Notes: generated by a model from the sequence alone, not told the origin. Shown: positions 46,442 to 57,685, numbered from the stretch's first letter. The stretch: DNA of 64,000 nt from Gonapodya sp. JEL0774 (GCA_027604505.1 JADIIX010000020.1:154897-218896), one strand, 5' to 3'. Program-made: numbers and translations.

Positions 46442-48675
46442 AGCGGACGTTGATTTCTCTCGCCACCGTTGCATCGGTGGCGTTGATCCATCCATCCGCT
46501 CGAGTTCCCCACTTACCACGGTTTCTTCGGCACACCGAAGGCACGGCAAATCAATCTTTATTGGACAGAGAAATACCAAGTTGTAAAGCTCCGGTATCGA
46601 TTGTAACGGCCTGCAAGAACCGCCCCGATACGTTCGGTCGGGCGTTTGCGTCTTGGCTCCGGACGGACCTCACTCCGAGGTCAGTGGTAGTTGTGGACTG
46701 GGGATCAGATTTGCCATTACTCTCCATAGCGGAAAGAGAACTGGTTCAGTGGGCCACGGAGCAAGCGCGACAGAATGCTTCATATACGAGTGACCGTGCG
46801 TGCATGCAGAGAATGGACGTGACAGTTGTGCGTGCTTACAATGAAAGCTCGGAAGACTTGAAATGGACATTAACATGGGCGTTCAACTTAGGGTTCCGGG
46901 TGGCTGAGGATAAAAGGTTGAGGCTGCAGATGAAATCTAGCGAGACACCCCTTGCTTTCATTTCCGAGGGTAGTCCAGAAGATGTCGTCCTTAAGCTTGA
47001 CTGTGACAACGCCTTGCACCCACGCTTTAAAGCCTTCTTTCCCTATTCGAATGAGTCAATGCACAGTACTTGGTCTACTGATTTCGCGCTGCCAGCCAAC
47101 AGCTACTTCTCAGGAAACTGGCGAACTGCGCAGGACGAAAATGAACGTCATTTAAATGGAGCTTTCCTTGCACGAAGTTCTGATGTCCACCGCGTTGGCG
47201 GATTTGACGAACGCATCCAAACTTACGGGTGGGACGACAGCGACTTGTTTGAACGACTCTCGGGTTCGACTGATGTCACCGAGCTTTCATTCAATACTTT
47301 GCATCAACTGAAGCAGATTGACTTCCCTAGATTTGCTATACAACATATTCAACACGTGCGGTCAGACAACCTTGGATCACGCCACGGAAACGTCATCAAC
47401 GCCAATGCAGGGTTCGAAACACTCAAGAACATGATTCTCATTAATATGGTCCCAAAATGGAACAATACTGCGGCAAAATGTCAATTCACACCAATGAATC
47501 CCGATCTCATCCGGCGTTTTGATTCACCTGCAAGGACTGTTACATTGAGCACAATAACGACATCTCCGTTGCGTTGTCCGATGGCACTGGACCAAGAAGT
47601 TACGCGGAACCAATATCGTGATGTTCTCACTACTGCATTTCATCAAACATTTTCCAAATTCGGCCTTGCGCCTGATGTGTTCTTTGACGTAGATTCCGAG
47701 TACCCCGCGCGACTTCTCCAAACACTAACTATTGCAACCAGACATAAGTCTCCCATATCTCCACTCGAACCTAATCCACCGGTTGTGGGCATTTTAACAG
47801 TGGACGTTCAGCGGGGGCTTGCAAACCGGCTACGCACTCTGGCATCCGCAGCGGCGGTTGCAAGTGCAGTTGGTTGGCACCTACGAGTGATTTGGGTTCC
47901 TGATAACCACTGCAAGGCAAGGTTCCGAGATCTTTTTCAGACAGGAACCATGGATGTTTGGGATGAGCCCGTGAGCACAACAGAGTTCGAGGCAACTGCA
48001 GAGTTTACTGAAAAGTACTCATACATGGATCGCGATGGCGGTTTGAGGACCCCAATTGACACAGAAAGCAGAACAGATCCATCTCAGTCGCCTTTGAAAG
48101 ACCACCAAATACATCGGCTTCGTCATATTTACATTAAAGCCGGTACCTACCTAGCTCACCCCGCTGGCGGACCTGATATGGGACGTTATCGCTTCCACCT
48201 TCTCTCATTGGAGCCGGTCGACCGCATTCGAAACATGATCAGCGAGGTTCAAAGTCGGTTTGAACAACCTTATGTTGGGGTTCACATGAGGTCCCTACCC
48301 CCAGAAAATGAAGTGGCTGATTTGCAGAGCTCCGATTACAAGTCCGAAACTTGGAAAAAATTGAAAGAATTCCGCAGTATGGGCTCCAGTCTGGAAGCAT
48401 TTGCATCTCGCTTGCCTTACAATGGAAATACTACTGTGTACGTTTCGGCGGACAACCCTCAGTTGGCGAAGGATTTCGCCAACAGACTCGGCTCAAAAGT
48501 GATATATTTGGTCAACAAAGGATGCGTGGATCGGTCGGTTGTTTGTGTGTCGTATGCTTTGGCAGATCTTTGGATATTGGGTGGGGCGCGAGCATTAATC
48601 GGGAGTCCATGGAGCTCCTTTTCAGAGGTGGCAATGTCTTTGGCTGGAGTCCCCATGGACTTAATTTCAAACTGA
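46390..48675 (+). CDS. Two-domain glycosyltransferase B, paralogue of A, possibly fused to the upstream transporter
   Basis: Open frame with ATG at 46390 and 761 codons, without introns. A basic stretch and anchor (KRTLISLATVASVALIHP) precede the GT-A domain: VSIVTACKNRPDTF (46590), VLKLDCDN (46985), NSYFSGNWRTA, RIQTYGWDDSDLFERL (47210-47260). The C-terminal domain has DVQRGLANRLRTLASAA (47803-47850), LRVIWVPDNHC, YSYMDRDGG, a VGVHMRSLPP site (48275) and SYALADLWILGGAR. Landmarks and order equal those of the enzyme at 40493-43033, so the two are duplicates. The frame remains open upstream of its ATG to the splice acceptor at about 46332, which would join it to the transporter. No promoter-sized gap exists between them. 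The separate-gene reading is kept as the alternative. Confidence 0.8.
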   Translation: MVKNSHDLGGICKRTWIKRTLISLATVASVALIHPSARVPHLPRFLRHTEGTANQSLLDREIPSCKAPVSIVTACKNRPDTFGRAFASWLRTDLTPRSVVVVDWGSDLPLLSIAERELVQWATEQARQNASYTSDRACMQRMDVTVVRAYNESSEDLKWTLTWAFNLGFRVAEDKRLRLQMKSSETPLAFISEGSPEDVVLKLDCDNALHPRFKAFFPYSNESMHSTWSTDFALPANSYFSGNWRTAQDENERHLNGAFLARSSDVHRVGGFDERIQTYGWDDSDLFERLSGSTDVTELSFNTLHQLKQIDFPRFAIQHIQHVRSDNLGSRHGNVINANAGFETLKNMILINMVPKWNNTAAKCQFTPMNPDLIRRFDSPARTVTLSTITTSPLRCPMALDQEVTRNQYRDVLTTAFHQTFSKFGLAPDVFFDVDSEYPARLLQTLTIATRHKSPISPLEPNPPVVGILTVDVQRGLANRLRTLASAAAVASAVGWHLRVIWVPDNHCKARFRDLFQTGTMDVWDEPVSTTEFEATAEFTEKYSYMDRDGGLRTPIDTESRTDPSQSPLKDHQIHRLRHIYIKAGTYLAHPAGGPDMGRYRFHLLSLEPVDRIRNMISEVQSRFEQPYVGVHMRSLPPENEVADLQSSDYKSETWKKLKEFRSMGSSLEAFASRLPYNGNTTVYVSADNPQLAKDFANRLGSKVIYLVNKGCVDRSVVCVSYALADLWILGGARALIGSPWSSFSEVAMSLAGVPMDLISN

Positions 48676-49061
48676 CTCACACGGCAACGAGCCAACCGGC
48701 TTGAGACATATACTGTTCGCTTTATACATCACAATGATTATTGATTGACAGTTCTTTCAGATAGTATCAGATTTAAATGTAGTAGCACGATTCGCTGAAG
48801 AACATCCTCACACGCTCCTCGCTCGGTATCATCTGACTGCGGTCTACCGTGCGATGATGAAGACAGAGGGTTTTCGCGGTGCTGGTTTTGGAGGAGATAG
48901 GTTTCCTGTGTGCCACCATGTGTTATTAGAGATTGGCCTGCAGTGCACCATTTGTACACACAAAGCTTCGCCCAAGCAACAACGGCTGATGACAGGAAAG
49001 TCTCAATATTTTCACTTATCAAGGCCTAGCCTTTCTTTTGGGTAATCTCCTAAACTCTCCA
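48676..49061. other. Spacer between glycosyltransferase B and F-box gene
   Basis: About 385 bases on the plus-strand path between two plus genes. Short minus frames here are not supported. No RNA gene or repeat seen. Confidence 0.35.
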
Positions 49062-50714
49062 ATGAGCTTGTCAAGAACCAATGTTCGTTCAGGTTTTGGG
49101 GACCGATATCACTACAGGAGGAAGACTTCCGAACCACCGCCTGAGAATCATCACCGATCCGTGGGATCGCTCAGCCGCCATCTTAGCGTCTCCACTGAGC
49201 TGCACTATCCGCGAGCTGCTGAAGGTCGCAATTCTCGTCCAAGTTCTCCCTCACCTCCCTACTCGACCCCATTTCATCCTCCTCCTGAGTCTACCATTGC
49301 ACACAATCCTTTTCGGGAACCTGTAGCTTCAGGTTTTTTGTGGACGTCTCCTGTCCCAATTATGCCTCCTGAGGTCTGGGAGCATGTTTTCTCCTTTTTG
49401 ACTTTTCGAGCGCTGTTCGCCATCAGACTTGTTTCCAAGAAGTGGATGGCTCTTGCCGACATTGGAGTCAATGCCAAATGGAGACGTGAGGGATGGAGTC
49501 TTATAGTTCGACTGGACACTTTTGGCAGGAAATCAGGAATGGGACACCTTCAACTCATCCACATTGATGGTGTGAGTGCTTGTATTTGTCAACCTTATAT
49601 TGTTATTATACCCTAATGTCTTATGATATAGGTTCGGTGGCATTTTCGGCCTAGTGCTCCATTTTTGCTCAACCACCTTCCAATCGGTACAACACTCAGA
49701 TGGAGGTGTTGGATGGTTCCCGGACTCGCTGGCGCTTCCGCGCTGCCTGACGACTCTTCATTCCACGTTGCGGGTATGCCGAGTAGTACTGATTTGCGTG
49801 GTGGTCGCCAGGTTGCGGAATCCGATATACGTACGGCATTCAATGTTGAGGGTGGCGATGATGAACCAGCGTCTAGGCAAGGCGTGCTTTGGCGCTATCC
49901 CGCAGACACATCTTTTCTTTTCAAGATTAGAGTTGAGAAGTCATCAGAAGATTCTCGCGATGTTTTCGTGGATGGATTCGTGTGCACGCCCGGATTTCTG
50001 TTCAGTGGATCAACTGATGTCTCCCACTTTTTCGGACTAAACTCAACCGGCCTTCCACATGTCTCACGCTCTTCGTCGTCTGGGACATCCTCCCTTGCAT
50101 CAATCTCTGTCCCTTCTCCGACAAATCCCCATCGTTTCCAACAACCGCTCTATGACTCTGCTCTCGCCGACTTTGTTCTTCGTACTGCTGAAAGTACTAT
50201 TGAGAGCCTCGACGCTTCGCTGTTTCTTTCTGATGATGCTGTTGCAGTTTGGCTTGCTCGGGCCGCTCTTGGAGATCGCGATGATGCTGCGCTACCTCAT
50301 GTAATTGCGCACTATGCTTGGACGAAAGAGCTCTTATCCGTGTCTCGTGATGTGCTGGGTCAACTCATGGAGCGGCATCGATTTCCCACGGACTGGGGTT
50401 GTGTAGCACCTGCACAAGCAGTGGCATCTCTATTGGAGCAAAACTACGGGTATAGACGGAGACTATACTCTTCCCTACGTCGGGTTCGATTTCTTGTAGA
50501 TGGTCGAAGCTGGGTCGGAGATGATACTGACGGAAATTGCTCGAAGCGTGCCGAGTGCAAATACCCTGCGAGTACTATATCAATTGGGAGAGCACTGGTC
50601 GCGGACATGAAACGGCGAAACGACGGTTTGCTGGCAATAAAGCCGTATTTGGCCGGTGAGCTTGCTCGCGTAGTGGAGGAGATTGTGAATAAGGTTGGGT
50701 CGATGTCGGCTTAG
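49062..50714 (+). CDS. F-box protein
   Basis: Probable substrate adaptor of an SCF ubiquitin ligase. The first ATG in frame is 49062 (MSLSRTNVRSGFG); an earlier in-frame TTG is unlikely. A Ser/Pro-rich region of about 100 residues precedes the F-box (about 49355-49470): PPEVWEHVFSFLTFRALFAI with RLVSKKWMALA. One intron (about 49574-49632, donor GTGAGT) separates this from a second exon of about 355 codons with no recognised repeat or domain, ending LAGELARVVEEIVNKVGSMSA. The C-terminal part begins with VRWHFRPSAP and includes an all-helical-looking section rich in Leu and Arg from about 50150 onward. Nothing ties it to glycan synthesis except position. Confidence 0.75.
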
Positions 50715-51021
50715 AGGGTTTACTTTTTATTGTGGTCAATTGTAGAACGTACTCCGCACAGAGGGCGCACTACGTATTGAATAGGGTTTATCCTATATTA
50801 CATGCATCCATATTTAAGAATCCGGAGCAAAAGCTTACAGTAAGATCGATCAGTCCAGCTGGCACTCCTCTGTGTGAAGTCCATTAGTCCCAGAGACGTT
50901 GACCAGTAACACGACGAAATCGAAGCAGTTGTTTAATATATATGTAAGATGGATCGATGTTGACTCAAGATTTGCTACGAAATGTTTTAGATTGGCCGGG
51001 TTAAGTACATTCAGGTAGCGC

Positions 51022-52517
51022 CTAATGCCACCCGTCAAAGGTAACGTTGCAGTAATCTGCACTACCAAAATATCGTGCTGCTCTGCCGATATCAAATCTG
51101 TGTTTGTACTCCGCAATTGCTTCATCCCTCCCAAAGTGGTGATCCTCGAGTGCCATGGAATCCAAGAGGCAAAAGGTTCCATCTAGGAACATTTTGCGGA
51201 GTACAGGGTACTCAGCACCTTCAACGTCCATTTTGACGATTCTAGGAAAAGTAAAATGAACTAAAGTGCACAAAATAACGGGTAAGAAAACCAGACGTGT
51301 GGAGAAACACTCACACATAATCGTCCGGGTGAACGTACTCGCGGATGAAAGAAGAGAAGTCGATCATGGCCACCTACGACCACAGAATTAGCACCGAAAG
51401 TCACGTTGACCAGAGTATGTAGTCCCTCGCCCACTCCCACTCCCGCAACATTCGGTACTCACTTCAACTTTGGTGCGGTTTGCACCCAAACCACCCCAGT
51501 CCACCACACTCGAGCCCCAGCTGGGAAGTCCTTCCTTTGAGCCATGATTAGGATCATCAACATAGAATGTTTGCGGTGTAAAATTGTCCGATACACATGC
51601 GTCAAAGTACTGGGTTATGGTCGATTGTTGTGAGTGAGAAGTTAGTACATAGTCGAATCACGGTGAAGTGCAATGCTTGCCGTCTCACAGTAAAGTCCAG
51701 CTTCTGAGCAGCATCCAGCAGCCGTTCGCGCAAGGCGGGATTGCATTCAAAACCAATTTTGACAAACTCTGCCGCATCTGGGTGGCCTTTCACGAAGCCA
51801 TACATTGTGTCTCCAACACTGAGAGAGCAATACGTCAGGGCAGAACAAAAAGTGCTTTCGACAAATCTTACTTCATCCCGAGGTCGAACCAGAACTTCTG
51901 AATGGGTGAAACACACCGGAGGTGAGCGGAGCAGTTTAGAAGGAACCCGCGAGTGCTTGTCAAAGCGTACTTCTGCTACGTGGCTTCACTACACAAAAAT
52001 TACTTACTCTCGGTTTGCCATCCGCAGAAGGAATTGGTTCACCCTTGATTGTGCGCGTGGAGTCGTGAAGTGGAATAGGCCATGTCGGGCGGGGCTGCAC
52101 CGGCTTTGTTGGCTCCACTACTTTGCTGAGCTCTGTCTGCTTGGGCCTTACAGCCGCGTCGAAGACATTCCAGCACTCCGCTTCGAGATTGGGGTGGGGT
52201 GCACGAGGTATTAGATTTGGTGGTGTGGACTGGGCTTGGGCAAGGCATTCTAGCAGGACAGAGCGAGGTTTTTCAAGAGCGAGAACGATGGATTTGGTGG
52301 TGTTGGTGGTGGCGAGAGAAAGATTTGTGAAGTTGATATGCTGGTGAACAAAGAAGTTGAATTAGACCGATTCGTGGAAAGGAATAGAGCTTCCGATCGA
52401 GAATAAACGTACCGATAGTGTTGCAATCACTATCACGGTCAACCCTACGCAGGTCAGAGTCTTCCACGAGAAGCGTAGGTTCGAGGAAGGACGGGAAGGA
52501 ATGGGCGCGGGGGTCAT
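51022..52517 (-). CDS. FkbM-family methyltransferase, type II membrane protein
   Basis: Probable SAM-dependent O-methyltransferase facing the Golgi lumen. The ATG at 52517 starts MTPAPIPSRPSSNL and an anchor (LTCVGLTVIVIATLS). An intron (about 52340-52410) leads to a stem region with EAECWNVFDAAV (about 52160-52200) and WPIPLHDSTRTIKG. Then YSVGDTMYGFVKGHPDAAEF (51770-51830), FECNPALRERLLDAAQ, ACVSDNFTPQTFYVDDPN (about 51560-51600), SSVVDWGGLGAN (about 51490) and the diagnostic KMDVEGAEYPVLRKMF (about 51190-51240). Ends TFDGWH. Six or so short introns. FkbM domains methylate sugars or glycosidic substrates in bacteria; here the neighbours suggest glycan methylation. Convergent with the F-box gene (307 bases). 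Confidence 0.82.
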
Positions 52518-53269
52518 TGTGACGGCGGATGGCACGCGATGGGCTACGCTGTATATTGGCGCTTGATTTTAATAGAGGTATTCACCGGGTTTGGTTGACA
52601 TGAATTGTGATGGCGCGTTTGCCCAGGCCCTGCTCATCGACGATCAATATGAGGCCACAGAGGGGTAATGCTAATAAAAAGTTGTATCGCTTAATGTGCG
52701 TATTAACGGGATGAAAAACATCGGATGGCTGGTTCGTAGAGACCACTATAACCAATCAGTCTCGCCCAACAACTAGTGTTCACTGATTGGCAATTGTTAC
52801 TTGTTGCAGAGTGTCACCCCTTGACACGTAGCGAGAAGAAACCAACATTGAATGAATAGCGAAAGATTTAATGGGATGAAAAGTAGCGATAGATTTAATG
52901 GGGTGAAGAGTAGTAGGCCGCATGGAGGACGGACAGCCTGCCAACTACGATACTTGAGAAACTGAACATGACTTGTATTCATTTGGCATCGGATGAGGTC
53001 TTGAGATCAACGAAGACAATCACTCCAGCCAGCAAGCACGGTTGATAAGACCGGTGCTTCATGAGTCGGCAGCCAGCAATCCGACGCTAGTGCGGGGAAC
53101 AATCGGATACATGCATGATGTTTCTCGAAGTTCCAGGTTTTACGAGGGACACTATTATGGTATTCTCCCTGTTGAACATTCAGTAGGTGCAGTTACTACG
53201 AAAGTGCTATAGGCCAGCGTGCCATCACATAAATAGAAATTGGAAGCTCTGAACGTACTTCGAACTTTA
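52518..53269. other. 750-base spacer with a small repeat
   Basis: Lies between the FkbM gene start and the stop of the transporter-glycosyltransferase gene, both on minus. It is AT-rich with no convincing coding frame. It includes the 27-base tandem duplication at 52858-52911. Confidence 0.4.
52858..52911 (+). repeat. 27-base imperfect tandem duplication
   Basis: Two adjacent 27-base units, each starting AGCGA and containing AGATTTAATGGG, differ at about three positions. They sit in the promoter-side spacer of the FkbM gene. Function unknown. Confidence 0.8.
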
Positions 53270-56178
53270 CTACGTTGTACCCCCCAATTTTCTCTCTTCC
53301 GATAATCTTTCGAATCCCCTCTTAAACTCTTCGTGATATTTTACTAGCGATGACTTTATATCCGGCCTTCCAGCAAAAGCGCGACTGAGTAGCATTTTGA
53401 CGTAGGAGAAGTCATCGTTGTTTGGATCGAGTAACGCCCCCCCGCCGCGGTAGAGCTCAAAGCTTCCTGGACCAACCTGCACATAGAAGAAAAATTACAA
53501 ACTAGCTGACTGCTAGTCCAAGAGGATCTTTAAAGATACCCACATGTGCGGATATCATTCTGTAGAGAAAGTCATCCAGCTCAAACAGGTTGGTAGTGTT
53601 AAAATCGCTCCTCCAATCATAACGTCGGTTTCTTCCGCTGGGTCCATTGATCATCTCTCCAGGCTTGATCAAGTTTGCGAGTTCCGGAATTGACGTTGTG
53701 TTGGGGTACCCTGGAGTGCGCGCGATACTCCTCGAAAGATACTTTTCGTCGTACTCAATTAGCGTGAGAAGCCTTTTGTCCTCTTCCGACTCGGGAAGTC
53801 GCCCAAAAGCTCTCTGGAAGCGCTCAGGTGTCAATGCCGTGACTAAGTTGGACGTAATAGATGTTAAGTCGTCCCCAACCGATAAGTCCAACACACTACG
53901 AAACGTTCCAGCAGTTGCGGAGATATGGCACATCGAAAATCGGGGCGCTTTCATATCACTAACCCTGAGGCAGAGGTTAAAAGTCAGCGATCGGAGAATC
54001 CTGCTGTGAGAAACAGCGACGCGTACCGATCGACGTAGACCTTGTCCTTATTCGCTTTCAACCATTTCTCAATGTTCAGAAAATAATTGCAACCCAAAGG
54101 GAGAAAGTCCAAATCTCCCATAATCAGCCTATCATTTTCTGCGAATCGCGTCCAAGAGCCCGCAAATATTCTCTGCAACGCACTCTGCTGACCTGAGTCA
54201 TGGACAGCGAGTGGAACTTTGTGGAATTCGAATCCGCCGTTGGATAGGTATGATACTACCTCACGACCAGGCCAAGAAGTATTAAACGGTCGCAAGTCCT
54301 CCACAAAGAGAAAAATGGGGACAATGTCACAGCGGCGCCACATCTGAATTGTCAAACCGCAAATAAGTCTCAGTAAGTTTGCGACCACAAGTCGACACAG
54401 GGATAGCTTGCACTCGCCTCCGCCGCAAATGGTGCCCAGTATACAAACAAATCGATCATGTTCCCTGACAGAATCGCATAGGTCTGCCCTCCTACATCCT
54501 TGCTGGATGAACGCCCATCAAACAATGTATTGCCGGTGGATTGTGCTCCTCCCAACCCAATGATTGCTCCTGCCATGTAAATTCCCAAAAGCCCCGTCAT
54601 TCCGACAGACATGACTTTGAAGGGCAAGCCTTGCCTTGAGATTCTCATCATTGCCCAGGTTAGTTGACTTTCTTTTAATAGAGATACTGGCTTCGTTTCA
54701 CTTGATACCGACAAGTCGGATGCCGACGGTGTGGCATACAAAGCAATCGCAAAAGCCACGATGGCAACACTGAATGCGAACAAGAAGCTCACGTGAAGGC
54801 CAAATAGGTAAGCCGAGCATACAACAGTAATAAGGATAGAAATTGAGGAGGCAAAGTTTTTCAGAATATTGTCTGTGGAATTCCAAAGTCATGATCTTAA
54901 TCCAAGCGAGGAACCAGTGTGAAACCGTACGCGCAACCATTTACCAGCATACTTCATAATAACGGCCACAAGAAGACCTCCACACGCTTGGAGACAGATA
55001 GCAGCCCAGGTCCAGATAGTGTAACCTTGGAAAAATCCCCCTTCGGAGTAACTCTTGCCGTCGAACCACAGCACTCCAATAAAGAAACCAGGGACGACCG
55101 AGAACAGCGAAAGCTGCACATTGCGTATCCATAAATCGGTGCTATTGGCTTTGATCACTTTCTCGAGATACACCCCAGCGAACCCAGATATGACGCTTGC
55201 GAGACACACTTGAAGGAATCCAGCGATTGCTCTGGAGGTAAACGGACCTCCAACATCCGACCCAGCGTCACCACGTGTGGTTGAGCGTTGCGCAAGGAAG
55301 ACTCCCAATGCAAGAATCATCAGTGAAATCCACCTGATAACTGATAAATGTCGTTTCAAGATAAAAACAGAGAACAGAGCAGTCGTGAGAAGCTACAAAA
55401 TATAAAGAATGCACTCAAAACTTTTCAAAATGACAATGACAAAAGTTTGAACTTACCTTAAGCTGGTTGGTCATCTGATGCACAGCGGGACTCAGAGTTG
55501 TAAGCCCGGCGACCAAAAGGTTGCTCTGAACAAGATACAAAATTCCCGGTATCGTCAGCTCCATCCATTGGGATTCCACCCCAAACGCTTCGTTGTAGAT
55601 CCTGGAAAGAATCCACCCGGGGCCAGCTGCATGCGGTTTAGCCCGTGACTGATTCACCGCACAGACGGCGATCGATATGAAAAGCTTTATCAGCTCAGAA
55701 GAGACTAGTGTGTGAGAACAGTTGTTAAAAGAACAACTCACGTACACTAGCAACACTACTTACCGACCACTGTCGAGTTGAGAAACTTCGTCCCCGGTCG
55801 GGTCTGGGCGAATTTCAGTACAAGGGTGTGACAAGCGGCCTGCATCACTAGTGCGGCTAGTGAGAGCCATCTAATCCACCAGTTATGATTTCTGACAGGC
55901 TCTCCTGTGAGATCGTGAAAGGAATTGAACATAGGGGATGCAAGTGTTGCTTGACTAGATGAGATGGGATTGCCTTTGCAACGAGAGCGGGAACAATAAC
56001 ACGGGAGATGTAATGCAAGAATCAAAACAACAGATAGAAATTCCCTACCATGAATTCCTTTGAGCGCCCCATCGTCAGATTGGCCGAGCGATGTGACAGG
56101 TGGAACGCTGACCATCGTCGAGCTCTTGAGCACTGCTGGCGATCGCGCAGACGCGATCTTGCCCGCGCTTTCAATCAT
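53270..56178 (-). CDS. Nucleotide-sugar transporter fused to a glycosyltransferase
   Basis: The ATG at 56178 starts MIESAGKIAS. The first half is an SLC35A-like transporter: WWIRWLSLAALVMQAACHTL (about 55835-55890), SSELIKLFISIAVCAVNQSR (55640-55700), LYLVQSNLL with LSPAVHQMTNQLK (about 55460-55540), RHLSVIRWISLMILALGVFLA (about 55290-55350), SGFAGVYLEKVIK and YADNILKNFASS (across an intron near 54870-54940). After the last span (IALYATPS, about 54715) the frame continues without a stop into a linker, an extra span (VMSVGMTGLLGIYMAGAIIG, about 54560-54610) and a GT-A-type domain: MWRRCDIVPIFLFVEDL, DRLIMGDLDFLPLG with a DxD (54085-54125), DEKYLSRSI and a C-terminus ending KLGGTT. About eight introns. 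Joins at about 54340-54410 are the least certain. Confidence 0.8.
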
Positions 56179-56615
56179 TCTTGCTGCTTTAGTGATCGTA
56201 TTTATGGTCTCCAATGAGCGCTCGCGTCAGTTACCCTCAATATATTCGGATGATGAGCTACAATCCGGCTGTGGCCACAATTTCAATATTACACAGATCA
56301 TTGGCAAGAGAGACCTATCTTTTCGAAATCATCTGGTTTACAATAAGTTTGTTGGACATGACATCTACAGGATACGACATTTCCACATGCCACTGCAGGT
56401 CTGGCATGCAGCATTCCGTACAGTTGAGACTTTTCTGGCACTCATCGTCACTGTAGGCTGCCGCGAACGAATCTAAAACAGCGTTTACAGATGTCGGAAA
56501 CCCGTTTGTTTTCAGGTTCGTGATGACGCGTGAGGAAAAGGGTTGCTCATTAGCTCTGTTCAAGAGTTCTTTTAGTCAGAGAATCGGCCTCATAGGATTG
56601 TAATGCAACACAGAC
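56179..56615. other. Spacer between two glycosyltransferase genes
   Basis: About 440 bases between the start of the fusion gene and the stop of the next minus-strand transferase. Short plus frames (56060-56476) are shadows or untested. No element recognised. Confidence 0.35.
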
Positions 56616-57685
56616 TCACATAATGCAAAGCTCCATCGTCGCTCTGGCCAGATGAATCGTCTTGGAGTGAATTATTCGCACCAGTCGTTTTACCATGAGG
56701 GTGTGATCGTGAAGTCTGCGCTCATTTGGATTGCTCGGGTTATCAACCCAGGGTTCATTTTTTCCTGGTCGAAATCTCATTGAATATTCGGTCGCGAGAC
56801 GCCCGACTTTCAAAGTTTCTTTGTGACTTAAATCCCAAAGAGCGTGAAGTAAAGTGGCTTGGTCGTTAGCTGTCTTTCCTTGCCTATGAATCTCCAGCCA
56901 TTTACGGTGAATTGAAAGGAATCCGGGAGATTTGCGGTACACCATGACTCCATTATCCGGGAGAAATGATCCAGTCGAATCGTGAGAGTTGACAGCGAGA
57001 TCGACCTCGGTAGGAAACTCTTCAAAAAGCTCCAGTAAGCTGCCACAACAAAATGTGTCACCATCCACAGCGAGAGTTATTGCAAACGGGGAGTGATAAA
57101 GGAGCTCGAGTCTCGTCGTCCATTGATGATTAGCGACGCTACTGTTTCTCATTCCTTGAGGAATGTCCAGCACATGTGAAAATATATGCCGGTCCATAAA
57201 TAAGTCCGGTGTTGACGTGAAGATAGCAATCGGCATTCCCGGGTTGTGGAGGCGGTAAGTTGCGGCGGACATCTTCACCATTTTAACTAATTCAGTGAGG
57301 GACGAACCGTCACCGTACGCAAAGAAGAGAATTCCTGTTGTTTGACACACGAATAGCGCACAAGAGCGTAGTTAAGGACCTGATTCTTCTTCTGTTCGAT
57401 GAGCAGTGACCCACCAGCGTCCAGATCAAGCCAAGGATCCCTCCGTCGCCTCTCTTCTCTGTTCCCGAAATCAGCGCGGTCTGGACACCAATTTCGCGGT
57501 CGTTCGACCATCGCATTCATTTCTTCATCAGTGCTCGCGTGAAAGGCCCGCAAATGGTTATCATTGAGTACTTCAGCGGGTTTCCTTGTCAGAATGACGG
57601 AGACGAAGACGGCAACAGAGAAGGCGAGGACAAGAAAGAAAGCGCGATTACGGTTCGAGAGCATCGAGTGGAATAGTGACGACAT
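56616..57685 (-). CDS. Putative Golgi GT-A glycosyltransferase, type II membrane
   Basis: The ATG at 57685 opens MSSLFHSMLSNRNR and an anchor (AFFLVLAFSVAVFVSVIL). A stem of about 90 residues follows. A small intron near 57310-57370 joins it to the catalytic exon, since the frame changes there. The catalytic part begins GILFFAYGDGSSLTELVKMV (about 57280-57340), with MPIAIFTSTPDLFMD, LELLYHSPFAITLAVDGDTF (about 57045-57105) containing the DxD metal site, VDLAVNSHDSTGSF, NGVMVYRKSP (about 56935) and NDQATLLHALWD (about 56840), an acceptor-side motif. This resembles nucleotide-diphospho-sugar transferases of fungi of unknown specificity. The exact splice sites are not settled. Last member of the glycan block. 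Confidence 0.75.
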
